A stretch of 64,000 nt of DNA, taken from assembly GCA_018066285.1 (NCBI GenBank), contig JAGHRS010000008.1:1-64000 (forward strand), in the 5' to 3' direction. Position numbers and translations under genes: made by a program. The notes below the pieces were generated by a model. It made no database searches and was not told the origin of the DNA. It saw only the letters and a program-made list of their open reading frames with translations. Each line of letters starts with the position of its first letter. Position 1 is the first letter of the stretch. Below, piece after piece: positions 23,951 through 32,148 of the stretch. The stretch is from Candidatus Treponema caballi. Lineage in GTDB: Bacteria > Spirochaetota > Spirochaetia > Treponematales > Treponemataceae.

Positions 23951-24939
23951 TCCCAGCGGCCGTTGATTTCCGGATCAAGCGGGAAATTGACTTTTCTGAA
24001 ATACAGATACCAGACGTTTACGTATGAACTCCAGCCCCATGTACGGAGGAATGCTTCATCCGGAGTGGAAGAGTCATCAAGAGCATCGTTGTAGCGGATC
24101 CTCTGACCCTGCATGAAGTCACGCATCGTGAAGTTTGCAAGGCTGTTGTCCTGTGTGGCGTCCTGGCGCCATGACATCGAGAAGAAGTTGACTTTTGAAC
24201 GGTATTTTTCGAGCGTATTGTAATCGTATGCGGAAATGGCGCGCTTGACTGCCGTTTCAAGTGCATCAAGGCTGTCGAACGTCCAGTTCTTTGATGAGTT
24301 GTTGAAATCTATAAGGTTGCGTGCTGTTGAATACGCATTGGGAATACCTGCAATCTGGATTGTGGCTGCATCGCTTTGTGCCAGGAAGTCAGACCATGAT
24401 TTCAGAACCTGGTTCCATTCGCCAAGCTTTTCGTATTCCACTGCAAGACGTGCATACAGTTCCGTCTTGTTAACACTGTCAGGGAACTGCGAGACAAGAC
24501 GTGAAAAGTATTCAGTCGTATTCTCAGGATCATCAGAAATGCGGATAAGGTTCTGCAGGCACATCATGTGCACTGATTTTCCCTTTATGTAAAGGTCATC
24601 GTAATTGTTGATTATCCGTTCAAAGTAGAGCTCTGCCATCGGCTCGGCTCCTGCCTGGAGATATGCCTGTGCCGTCATGAGAAGCCACCAGGCATTATAT
24701 TGGTCTTCGGGATGGGAGTTGACCCAGCCTGTCAAAAGCAGGATGACGTCATCAGTCCGGTTTTCGTTAAGCATGGTCTGTGAAAGCTGGTTCAGTACGG
24801 AAAAACGGCTTTCATCTGGAAGTTCTGTCTGTAAAAGGCTTGAAAGTTCCTTCGTGTAGTCTGATTCAGATTCTTTTGAACATGAACAGAACAGAAACAT
24901 GATTATGAGGAGTGCCGCACATGCTTTTTTTGCAATCAT
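23917..24939 (-). CDS. TPR-containing lipoprotein
   Basis: A 340-residue lipoprotein. The signal ends in a lipobox-like FLFCSC, giving a lipidated cysteine near residue 18-20. Helical repeats with TPR character follow (NAWWLLMTAQAYLQAGAEPM, then AELYFERIIN; ELYARLAVEYEKLGEWNQVL). The C-terminal 100 residues are not TPR and end in a tryptophan-rich stretch (RWEWAGIYYGEKL). Function unknown; TPR lipoproteins in treponemes often act as envelope scaffolds. It shares a promoter region, with overlapping -35 boxes, with the divergent membrane-protein gene. The ATG lies six bases after its -10 and there is no ribosome site, so the mRNA is probably leaderless. Confidence 0.75.
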   Translation of the reverse strand: MIAKKACAALLIIMFLFCSCSKESESDYTKELSSLLQTELPDESRFSVLNQLSQTMLNENRTDDVILLLTGWVNSHPEDQYNAWWLLMTAQAYLQAGAEPMAELYFERIINNYDDLYIKGKSVHMMCLQNLIRISDDPENTTEYFSRLVSQFPDSVNKTELYARLAVEYEKLGEWNQVLKSWSDFLAQSDAATIQIAGIPNAYSTARNLIDFNNSSKNWTFDSLDALETAVKRAISAYDYNTLEKYRSKVNFFSMSWRQDATQDNSLANFTMRDFMQGQRIRYNDALDDSSTPDEAFLRTWGWSSYVNVWYLYFRKVNFPLDPEINGRWEWAGIYYGEKL

Positions 24940-24945
24940 GGCGTG

Positions 24946-24996
24946 ATTTTAGCATGATGATTTCTTATTGGCAAGACACGGAAGTTAGTGTATGCT
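24946..24996. promoter_or_regulatory. Back-to-back divergent promoters sharing a -35 box
   Basis: Minus strand: TTGCCA (plus 24974-24969), 17-base spacer, TAAAAT (plus 24951-24946), then six bases to ATG 24939. Plus strand: TTGGCA (24968-24973), 17-base spacer, TATGCT (24991-24996), then six bases to ATG 25003. The palindromic core TTGGCAA serves as -35 for both, so the two polymerases should exclude each other. Confidence 0.7.
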
Positions 24997-25002
24997 TATT
25001 AT

Positions 25003-25578
25003 ATGGCCCTGAATAAACGTTCTCTTAATCTGCTGCTGGCAACAGGCATTATCTGTATAGCCGGCGGTGTGTTTCTTCTGTTGTGCATGTTCGCAGGTCA
25101 ATCGCTGACGACACCGATTCTCATCCCCCTGCTGACGCTCGCAGTTGGTGTATTCATGATATGGTATGCTTTTGCATGCTATAAGACAGTCTGGACAATC
25201 TTTATCGGTTTTTTCCTTACGGCATCATGCTTTTTCATGATGATCTGCAATTCGGATATGACCGTCAATTCAATGAAGCAGTTATGGCCCGTCCTTTCGA
25301 TAATCTGTGGCGGTTCATATTTTGCGTCCGGTCTGATTGCTCATAAAAAAGTTCATCTTTCAAATGCAGTTTTTTCTCTTGTAATGATCTGCATGGGTAT
25401 ATTCTTCCTCCTGTTCTCAATGCAGATAATCACCATTCCATTCAGAACTTTTGCAGCCTGCTGGTGGCCGCTTCTTCTGATTGTTTTCGGTCTTTTGCTG
25501 ATTGTGGTATTTGTTTACAAACAGAGAACCGGTGACAGAGAAAACAGAATTGTTTATGACGACAGCAACGAGGTGTAA
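25003..25578 (+). CDS. Small multi-pass membrane protein (LiaF/DUF5668-like)
   Basis: A 191-residue protein made almost wholly of hydrophobic helices, about six to eight, with short loops such as AHKKVHLSNAV and a charged C-terminal tail (KQRTGDRENRIVYDDSNEV). Repeated small/aromatic motifs (GIICIAGGVFLL, WPVLSIICGGSYFASGLI, WWPLLLIVFGLLLI) resemble the LiaI/LiaF-type transmembrane module found in envelope-stress proteins, but I cannot assign a function. ATG 25003 is chosen because it lies six bases after a good promoter; a GTG five codons earlier is in frame but would lie upstream of the expected transcript start. Its end overlaps the next gene by 23 bases. Confidence 0.6.
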   Translation: MALNKRSLNLLLATGIICIAGGVFLLLCMFAGQSLTTPILIPLLTLAVGVFMIWYAFACYKTVWTIFIGFFLTASCFFMMICNSDMTVNSMKQLWPVLSIICGGSYFASGLIAHKKVHLSNAVFSLVMICMGIFFLLFSMQIITIPFRTFAACWWPLLLIVFGLLLIVVFVYKQRTGDRENRIVYDDSNEV

Positions 25579-27421
25579 GGTTCACCTCCGGCTGAAACTG
25601 TTTTTCTTACTGCTTTCAGTTGTCATTCTTCTTTTTTCATGTGCATCATCAGACTCTGATACAGGGGCTGATCTTAATGCCGGACTTCCCGCAGTCGAAG
25701 CGACATCCGCTGAGGCAGCATCATCCGTTTTGGGCCAGGATGGTGCGGCGTCAGAGGATGCCGCTCTTTCTGCAAATACGCCCGCTCAGACGACAGCCGG
25801 AACAGGCCCGCAGACTGCAAAACTCCCGGGTCTTTCACAAAAGGCGGCTCCTTTTTCGCGTATTGATTCTCGCGTAATGGATGAAGCCCGGAAAGGTTCT
25901 CCTTCATCCATACGTTCTGCCGCCGCTTCCCTTCATAAGCCGTCTGATCCTGCGTGTACTGATGACGAGCGCGTTCTCCTCGCCATGCTCGACGCAATGA
26001 TGACTTATGCGTATCCTTCTGAAAAAAACACGATATCCGTTCCTGCTGAACTTCCGGAAAATACATATTCAGGCATAATCGGCTCTCTGAAAGCCGGCCT
26101 GTACGACTCAAACGCCACAGACACGGATTTTTTCACGCTTGTCATGCCATCACTCATTCTTGTGGCAAATCCGAACAAAGATGGCTTTTTTGATGAAGCT
26201 GAAAATGCACTTTTAAAAGCATGCACTCTGAACAATGATTCAGTTCTGGTACACTATCTGCTTGGTGTGCTCTATACGCGAACCAGGGAATACGAAAAGG
26301 CGGCTCAGGAACTGCAAAGGGCCTGCAGACTTGATCCTGCCTGTTACGAAACCTCGGTTGCCGCCGCCGGTGCGTACATAAAAGCCGGCTGGACTGGTGA
26401 TGCAGTTGCGACTGCATCAATGCTCCTGGCAGCATATCCTGACCAGATTGCCGTACTGAAGCTTTGTTCAGAAGCTGCATTTTCTGCAGATGATATTGAT
26501 GCTGCAGAGAACTATGTTGCTCAGGTTCTCCAGAAAGAACCGAACAACATGGATTACATCCTGCTTCGTGCAAAGATACTTTTTGTCCGTGGAGAATACC
26601 TGAAAGTATCGTCACTGCTGGACGTCTATCAGAAAAGCGGGAAGAGCAGTCTTGACTATCTGCTTTTGAGGGCTGAACTTCAGCTTAAGTGGAACAAGAA
26701 CACTGCTTCTGCTGCTGCAACAATCCAAAGCGCAATAGAGCAGTATCCTGATTCAACGGATGCCATGCTGTTTGCTGCCGAGATTGCCATTGAAACGGGA
26801 AATCCTGTTGCAGGACTGACTGCGGATGAGCTTATAGCACCTGTATATGAAAAGGAACCTGATAACGAGCGTGTCCTGAAAATCATGATTTCAAGTGCAC
26901 AGAGCCATAAAGACTGGAATTCTGCATATCAGAAGAGTTCTGTGCTTATTACGCACAATACGTCTTCCGAAGTCATCATCCAGCATATCAGCCTGTGTCT
27001 TGAGCTCGATTTCACAGGAGAGGCACTGAGACTCTGCAAAGACCTGTACAGAAAGTTTCCTTCAGATGAAGAAGTACAGAAAAGCTACATCAAGGTGCTC
27101 ATCGCCACCGGTTCTCATGCAGAAGCACGCTCTCTCATAGAGCAGCTGCTTCCGTCTGCGCAGGCAAAAATGAAGAGTTCACTCTATTATGAGCGGAGCA
27201 GGTTGCAGACTGATGAAAACCAGGTTCTTGCCGACCTGCGATCCTGTCTTACTGCTAATCCGCGTAATGAAGATGCGCTCTACGCACTGTATGAACTGTA
27301 CTATGCACGCTCTGATTACCGTAAGGCTCAGTACTATCTGAAACAGGTCATTGCAATGAAAGCAAATGATGAAAGACTGAAAGCTCTGAATGCTGAGCTT
27401 GATGAACTTCTTTCTCATTGA
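25556..27421 (+). CDS. Large TPR lipoprotein
   Basis: A 621-residue lipoprotein. The signal (LFFLLLSVVILLFSC) gives a lipidated cysteine near residue 29. A Ser/Ala/Thr-rich linker (about 32-90) follows, then at least eight TPR-like units from about 190 to the end, for example LVHYLLGVLYTRTREYEKAA followed by QELQRACRLDP, and ALYALYELYYARSDYRKAQ at the C-terminus. ATG 25556 is chosen because it directly precedes the signal sequence; the frame is open 18 codons upstream inside the previous gene. The overlap with the membrane-protein gene suggests they are translated from one mRNA. It likely works as a periplasmic protein-interaction scaffold; no enzyme domain is visible. Confidence 0.75.
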   Translation: MTTATRCKVHLRLKLFFLLLSVVILLFSCASSDSDTGADLNAGLPAVEATSAEAASSVLGQDGAASEDAALSANTPAQTTAGTGPQTAKLPGLSQKAAPFSRIDSRVMDEARKGSPSSIRSAAASLHKPSDPACTDDERVLLAMLDAMMTYAYPSEKNTISVPAELPENTYSGIIGSLKAGLYDSNATDTDFFTLVMPSLILVANPNKDGFFDEAENALLKACTLNNDSVLVHYLLGVLYTRTREYEKAAQELQRACRLDPACYETSVAAAGAYIKAGWTGDAVATASMLLAAYPDQIAVLKLCSEAAFSADDIDAAENYVAQVLQKEPNNMDYILLRAKILFVRGEYLKVSSLLDVYQKSGKSSLDYLLLRAELQLKWNKNTASAAATIQSAIEQYPDSTDAMLFAAEIAIETGNPVAGLTADELIAPVYEKEPDNERVLKIMISSAQSHKDWNSAYQKSSVLITHNTSSEVIIQHISLCLELDFTGEALRLCKDLYRKFPSDEEVQKSYIKVLIATGSHAEARSLIEQLLPSAQAKMKSSLYYERSRLQTDENQVLADLRSCLTANPRNEDALYALYELYYARSDYRKAQYYLKQVIAMKANDERLKALNAELDELLSH

Positions 27422-27438
27422 TCTGAATGGAAAACTGC

Positions 27439-27467
27439 TAGACATAACAACAGTCTGTTGATAGAAT
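27439..27467 (+). promoter_or_regulatory. Promoter of the yajC-secD-secF operon
   Basis: TAGACA (27439-27444) and TAGAAT (27462-27467) are exactly 17 bases apart, 39 bases before the yajC ATG. A GGAAGG ribosome site precedes yajC, so this transcript has a normal leader. Confidence 0.55.
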
Positions 27468-27506
27468 GGTCGGAAAGTATTCTCATCAAAAAAGGAAGGT
27501 GCTCGT

Positions 27507-27911
27507 ATGTTTAATTTCCTGCTTCAGACTGAACAGGTTTCAATGACTCCAACACTCATCATGTTTGCGCTGATTTTCGTGATTTTCTATTTTTTCATTA
27601 TCAGACCGCAGAACAAGAAACAGAAAGAAACAGAGAAGATGATTGCTTCTCTCAAGAAGGGTGATAAGATTATTACAATCGGTGGAATTCATGGAACCGT
27701 TGCTGCAACAAAAGAGCAGACTGTAATCATCAAGGTTGATGACAACACAAAGATTGAATTCAACCGTACTGCAATTTCATCAGTAATCGTCGATAAGCCT
27801 GCAAAAGAAGAAAAGGCTGAAAAGGCAGACAAGAAGGCAAAGAAGGCTGATAAAGCTGAAAAGGCTGAAACTGCAGAAAAAGAAGAATCAAAAGGTTCAA
27901 AGTTAGAATAA
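27507..27911 (+). CDS. yajC: Preprotein translocase subunit YajC
   Basis: A 134-residue YajC, the small single-pass partner of SecDF in the inner membrane. The membrane helix is residues 12-34 (TLIMFALIFVIFYFFIIRPQ), ending in the family signature FIIRPQNKKQKE. The conserved cytoplasmic part follows: MIASLKKGDKIITIGGIHG and the strand VIIKVDDNTKIEFNR. The tail from about residue 95 is an extreme Lys/Ala/Glu repeat (EKAEKADKKAKKADKAEKAE) longer than usual. It heads the yajC-secD-secF operon. Confidence 0.96.
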   Translation: MFNFLLQTEQVSMTPTLIMFALIFVIFYFFIIRPQNKKQKETEKMIASLKKGDKIITIGGIHGTVAATKEQTVIIKVDDNTKIEFNRTAISSVIVDKPAKEEKAEKADKKAKKADKAEKAETAEKEESKGSKLE

Positions 27912-27971
27912 CATACAGAGGCTGATATAAAGCTTCTGAGAAATAAAAGAATATTTTCGGGGTAAAGTAAA

Positions 27972-29715
27972 ATGAGTAAACGAAACCGTTTATTGCTCAT
28001 CCTGGTGATCGTCGCCATCTGCTTTGCCTTCCTGTGGCCGTCAATCAGCTGGTACGCACTGACACCAAAGGAAGAGCAGGCTCTGGCCCTGAGCTCACTT
28101 GAGAACATCAGAGATTATGCCAGTCAGGTAGCTGCAAAGGAAGTTGATTCCCTTGTTGCTATGGCTCAGGCTGATAAAGCTGCTCCTCTGACTGACGAGT
28201 ATTCCTATCTGCTTAAGGTTGCCAAAAAGAACTATAAGCTTGCCGGCAAGAAAGCACCTAAGGAAATGACCGTATATGAGGCTGTCAGTTCTTTCACATC
28301 AAAGACTGAGCTGGTAACTGCCGTTGAGAACCACTATCGTGAAGAGATTCTTGCTGCAAAGAACAAGTACACAAACTCTGTAAAGCTTGGTCTTGACCTT
28401 TCAGGTGGTATGAGCATCATCATCAAGGCTGATCTTGATGAAGCCCTTGCACAGCAGGGTGGTGCAGAAGCAGTTGGTGATGTAGAGGAATTCAAGGCGG
28501 CTGCAATGGCTCAGGCTATTGAGACACTTACAGGACGTATTGATAAGTTCGGTCTTTCCGAACCGACAATCCGCCAGCAGGGTGAAGACCGCATCTATAT
28601 TGAAATTCCTGGTGCAGCTGATGCAAACCGCATCAATTCAATCGTCATGGGTAAGGGAATCCTCAATTTCCGCCATGTAGATATGGATGCAACAAATGCA
28701 TTCAATGAATACTATGCCGCAAATCCTACAAAGACCTTCACAGCAAGTGGTGAGCTGCTTGATCTTTCAATCATTCCGGAAGGAACTGAAGTACTTGGAT
28801 ATTACACAAAGGATGAATATGGCCTTGACCAGCGCGTAAGCTATATGGTCGTTGACAAGGAAATCATCCTTGATGGTTCACATATCAAATCAGCTTCTGT
28901 AACAAGCGACAATATTACAGGTCAGCCACAGGTTGCCCTGACACTTGATTCAGAAGGTGGAGATATCTTCTACAACTATACTGCAGAGCATGTAGGTGAC
29001 TACCTCGGTATCGTTTCTGATGACAAGGTGAAGTCAAATGCAAGAATCAACGAGGCAATTCCTGGTGGAAACGTTGCCATTTCAGGATTTAACCTTGATG
29101 AGGCTCAGAACCTGCAGAAGGTTCTCCAGACAGCATGGCTGAACGTTCCTCTTACTGTTGAAAGCCAGCAGGTTGTTGGTGCTTCTCTTGGAGCAAAATC
29201 AATTAAGGAAGGTCTTACAGCACTTGTTGTTGGTCTGTGCGCCGTTCTCGTATTCATGCTCATCTGGTATAAGGGAGCTGGTGTTAACGCTGTTGTTGCC
29301 CAGATCCTCAACCTGTACTTCATGTTTGCAATCCTTTCTGCATTCAACCTGACAATCACCCTGCCGTCTGTTGCAGGTATGATCCTTACCATTGGTATGG
29401 CAGTTGATGCGAACGTCATCATATTTGAGCGCATTAAGGAAGAACTTGCACTTGGAAAGAGCCGCGCAGCTGCAATTGCTGCTGGTTTTGACCCGTGCGT
29501 TCTGGGCAATCATGGACTCTAACATTACAACATTTATTGCTGCAATCTTCCTGTCTCAGCTCGGTACCGGTTCAATCCAGGGCTTCGCAGTTTCACTTGC
29601 AATCGGTGTATGTTCATCAGTATTCACTGCTCTTTTCGTATCACGCCTCATCTTTGACTTCAACACTGACGTCATGAAGAAAGAAAAGGTAAGTATCGGC
29701 TGGAGGACAAAATAA
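27972..29715 (+). CDS. secD: Protein translocase subunit SecD, interrupted by an apparent +1 frameshift
   Basis: SecD works with SecF to pull secreted proteins across the inner membrane using the proton gradient. The frame from ATG 27972 has a first membrane helix, the periplasmic P1 domain with VKLGLDLSGGMSIIIK and GRIDKFGLSEPTIRQQGEDR, and the membrane block to FERIKEELALGKSRAAAIAA. At GACCCG (29491-29495) the frame changes: it runs out at a stop at 29522, while the +1 frame carries the expected continuation TRAFWAIMDSNITTFIAAIF to a stop at 29715. Removing one C gives GFDRAFWAIMDSN, the normal family sequence. secF begins on the last base of that stop (TAATG). SecD is usually essential or near-essential, so a sequencing or assembly error is a real possibility; a recent mutation is the alternative. 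Confidence 0.9.
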
Positions 29716-30926
29716 TGAAAAAGGTACTTAAGTTCAATAAATTCTTTGTTCCTGCAGTACTCATAAGTTCAGTGCTCATCATCGCGGGAATCGTCGGACT
29801 CTTTACAGCCGGTATTAATTTCGGACTTGATTTCGAGCCTGGTATGATTGAAAACATCCGTGTCGTTCCAACTGCAATTGAACTGACATATAGCGGCAAT
29901 GCTTCTGTTACCGTAGAAACTTCAGCTCAGAAAGTTGATTTCATCATCAGCGGTTCTGGTGCTGACAACGAAACAAAATCATTTGCATACATCACATACG
30001 AAACAGTTGGTGATATGGTAACTGCAATGAATCAGGTAAATGGTGTTACAGCCAAAGCAGTTGCACCTGTTGCAACAAAAGCTGCTGATTTCTTTGCAAG
30101 TTCTGACAAAATTACAAAACTTTCTTCAGAAACATTCCGTCTGTATTATGCCCCTGAAAATGCAGACATTATCCCGATTGAAGATATCCGCACACTGTTT
30201 GACGACATGGAAGGATGTTCTGTAAAGCAGAGTGGTGCAGTTTCTGAAAATACATTCCAGATCCGTACAAAGGATGATGGAGTTGAGAATGAAGCAAGCA
30301 AACTCATGCAGGAAGAAGTTCTTGGACGCTTTGTCAGCCAGTATGGAGTAGCAAACGTAGCAGTCATAAAGACTGATTTCGTCGGTTCAAAGTTCTCAAG
30401 TTCACTTGCAACAAAGTCAATTTTCCTTGTTATTGTTACTCTGGTTCTGATTTTCCTGTATGCGACAATCCGCTTCCACTGGGACTTTGCTCTTGGTTCT
30501 GTCATCGCACTGCTGCATGACTCACTCATCATGATTGCTTTCATCGTTGCAACACGCATGGAGTTTGACTCTCTGACACTTGCTGCAATCCTGACAATCG
30601 TCGGTTACTCAATCAACGCAACAGTCGTTATTTTCGACCGCGTTCGTGAGAATATCCGCAACGGTGTATCAAAGAACTTCACAGAAATCATGAACATTTC
30701 GCTTTCTGATTCACTGTCAAGAACAATTATTACAACTGTAACAACACTGCTCGCTGCAGTTGCTCTGTACATCTTCACATCAGACAGCATGAAGAACTTC
30801 GCAATGCTGCTGATCGTCGGTCTTGTTTCTGGTGCTTACTCATCAATGTTCATCTCTGGCGCTTTCGTTTCTGCCTGCCGCAAGAACTGGAAGCCTTCTG
30901 ATGAAATCAAGGCAGATGCACAGTAA
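29715..30926 (+). CDS. secF: Protein translocase subunit SecF
   Basis: A 403-residue SecF with six predicted membrane segments and a large periplasmic loop between segments 1 and 2. Landmarks are TAGINFGLDFEPGMIE near the first periplasmic strand, AILTIVGYSINATVVIFDRV followed by RENIRN, and SLSRTIITTVTTLLAAVALY. The usual first-helix motif is GGLNFGIDFTGG, so here the second half (LDFEPGM) is divergent. The periplasmic loop (about 60-220) is longer than in proteobacterial SecF. ATG overlaps the secD stop by one base. A strong terminator follows. Confidence 0.94.
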   Translation: MKKVLKFNKFFVPAVLISSVLIIAGIVGLFTAGINFGLDFEPGMIENIRVVPTAIELTYSGNASVTVETSAQKVDFIISGSGADNETKSFAYITYETVGDMVTAMNQVNGVTAKAVAPVATKAADFFASSDKITKLSSETFRLYYAPENADIIPIEDIRTLFDDMEGCSVKQSGAVSENTFQIRTKDDGVENEASKLMQEEVLGRFVSQYGVANVAVIKTDFVGSKFSSSLATKSIFLVIVTLVLIFLYATIRFHWDFALGSVIALLHDSLIMIAFIVATRMEFDSLTLAAILTIVGYSINATVVIFDRVRENIRNGVSKNFTEIMNISLSDSLSRTIITTVTTLLAAVALYIFTSDSMKNFAMLLIVGLVSGAYSSMFISGAFVSACRKNWKPSDEIKADAQ

Positions 30927-30963
30927 TTAACCGCTTCGGGGCTTTCATAAAGCTTCGTGCAAT

Positions 30964-30996
30964 AGCGCAGGATGGAAACATCCTGCGCTTTTTTTT
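30964..30996 (+). terminator. Rho-independent terminator after secF
   Basis: AGCGCAGGATG (30964-30974) and CATCCTGCGCT (30979-30989) form a perfect 11-base stem closed by a GAAA tetraloop and followed by eight T. It lies 38 bases after the secF stop. Confidence 0.92.
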
Positions 30997-31000
30997 GCGG

Positions 31001-31029
31001 TCGACAACTCGCCTTTCATTTGTTAGAAT
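31001..31029 (+). promoter_or_regulatory. Promoter of fliG
   Basis: TCGACA (31001-31006) and TAGAAT (31024-31029) are exactly 17 bases apart. The fliG ATG follows eight bases later with no ribosome site. It begins only five bases after the secF terminator T-tract. It looks like a vegetative sigma-70 promoter, not a flagellar sigma-28 type. Confidence 0.65.
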
Positions 31030-31037
31030 AAACACAA

Positions 31038-32117
31038 ATGTCAGATACAGATAAACAGTTTAACGATATAAAAGATGCTATCCGCCGTCAGGGACTTATA
31101 AAAGTTCCCGCTCAGGAAGAAGAAAAAGGAAAAGAAAGCACATACAGACGCGTGGCAAAATTCCTGCTTCTCATCGGAGTTGAGGAAGCAGCGAAAATCA
31201 TTCCGCACCTGCCACAGGATCAGGTTGAGAAAATCGTTCCAGAGATTGCTTCAATACGCAATGTGTCACAGGATGAAGCGGTCGTCATTCTTGCAGAATT
31301 CCAGTCACTGCTGAATAAGTCTCGCGAACAGGGCGGGGTAGATACCGCACGTGACATTCTTGTAAAGGCATACGGAGAAAAGCGTGCAGATGCAGTTTTG
31401 AAAAAAGCTGTTCCGTTTGCTGAAGGAAAACCGTTCGATTATCTTCAGGATATTGAAAGCGACAAACTCTATATTCTTCTGAAGGATGAAAGTACGCCTG
31501 TACGTGCATTGGTTCTTTCACAGATTCCGCCTAAGACGGCAGCTGAAACGATTAATGCAATGAATGCAGATGAAAAGGCTCAGGTGGTCTCGTTTCTTGC
31601 AAAGATGAAGACAATAGATCCTGAAACACTGCGTCGTGTGGATAAGTCCATGCACGAAAAAGTACTCGCGGTCAATACTCAGAAAGCAGACAGAATTGAC
31701 GGCCGTGGTGCACTTGCTGATATCCTTAAGCGCATGGATGTATCAATGGAAAACTCTATACTTGCTTCTCTTGCACATGATGATCCGGCGCTCAGCGATG
31801 ACCTTAAGGAACGCCTTTTCACCACAGATGATTTCCTGAACGCTGACGACAGATTCCTGCAGGATTACCTTCGCGGAAAGCAGGATGTTGAAATTGCCTA
31901 CATCATTGCCGGAAAGAAAGAAGATTTCCGTATGAAGATATTCACAAACCTTTCAACAGGCAGGGGTGACATGGTGCTTGAGGAAGAACAGCTCCATAAA
32001 CCCATGCTTAAATCCGATGTGGATGCAGCTACGAACCGTTTCTTTACAGACATGCGGCGTGCCTGGGAAAAGGGAGACTTATTCATTAAGGGAAGAGATG
32101 ACGACATTTACGTGTAA
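31038..32117 (+). CDS. fliG: Flagellar motor switch protein FliG (FliG1-type paralogue)
   Basis: A 359-residue FliG, the rotor protein that contacts the stator. N domain: YRRVAKFLLLIGVEEAAKII, then HLPQDQVEKIVPEIASI. Middle domain: GGVDTARDILVKAYGE and PFDYLQDIESDKLYILLKDE, followed by STPVRALVLSQIPPKTAAET. The middle-domain EHPQ motif, which binds FliM in canonical FliG, is replaced by ESTPVR. The C-terminal domain (about 230-330) has the charged helix ADDRFLQDYLRGKQDVEIAY. Spirochaetes carry two FliG proteins, and the one lacking EHPQ (FliG1) has a specialised role. No other flagellar gene is near. No ribosome site; predicted leaderless. Confidence 0.85.
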   Translation: MSDTDKQFNDIKDAIRRQGLIKVPAQEEEKGKESTYRRVAKFLLLIGVEEAAKIIPHLPQDQVEKIVPEIASIRNVSQDEAVVILAEFQSLLNKSREQGGVDTARDILVKAYGEKRADAVLKKAVPFAEGKPFDYLQDIESDKLYILLKDESTPVRALVLSQIPPKTAAETINAMNADEKAQVVSFLAKMKTIDPETLRRVDKSMHEKVLAVNTQKADRIDGRGALADILKRMDVSMENSILASLAHDDPALSDDLKERLFTTDDFLNADDRFLQDYLRGKQDVEIAYIIAGKKEDFRMKIFTNLSTGRGDMVLEEEQLHKPMLKSDVDAATNRFFTDMRRAWEKGDLFIKGRDDDIYV

Positions 32118-32148
32118 ATAACACGGATTCCCTCTTGTGGAGTACATA

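Noticed and set aside
29485..29500. Programmed ribosomal frameshift in secD
   Set aside because: GACCCGT is not a slippery heptamer and there is no internal SD or obvious downstream structure; error or mutation is simpler.
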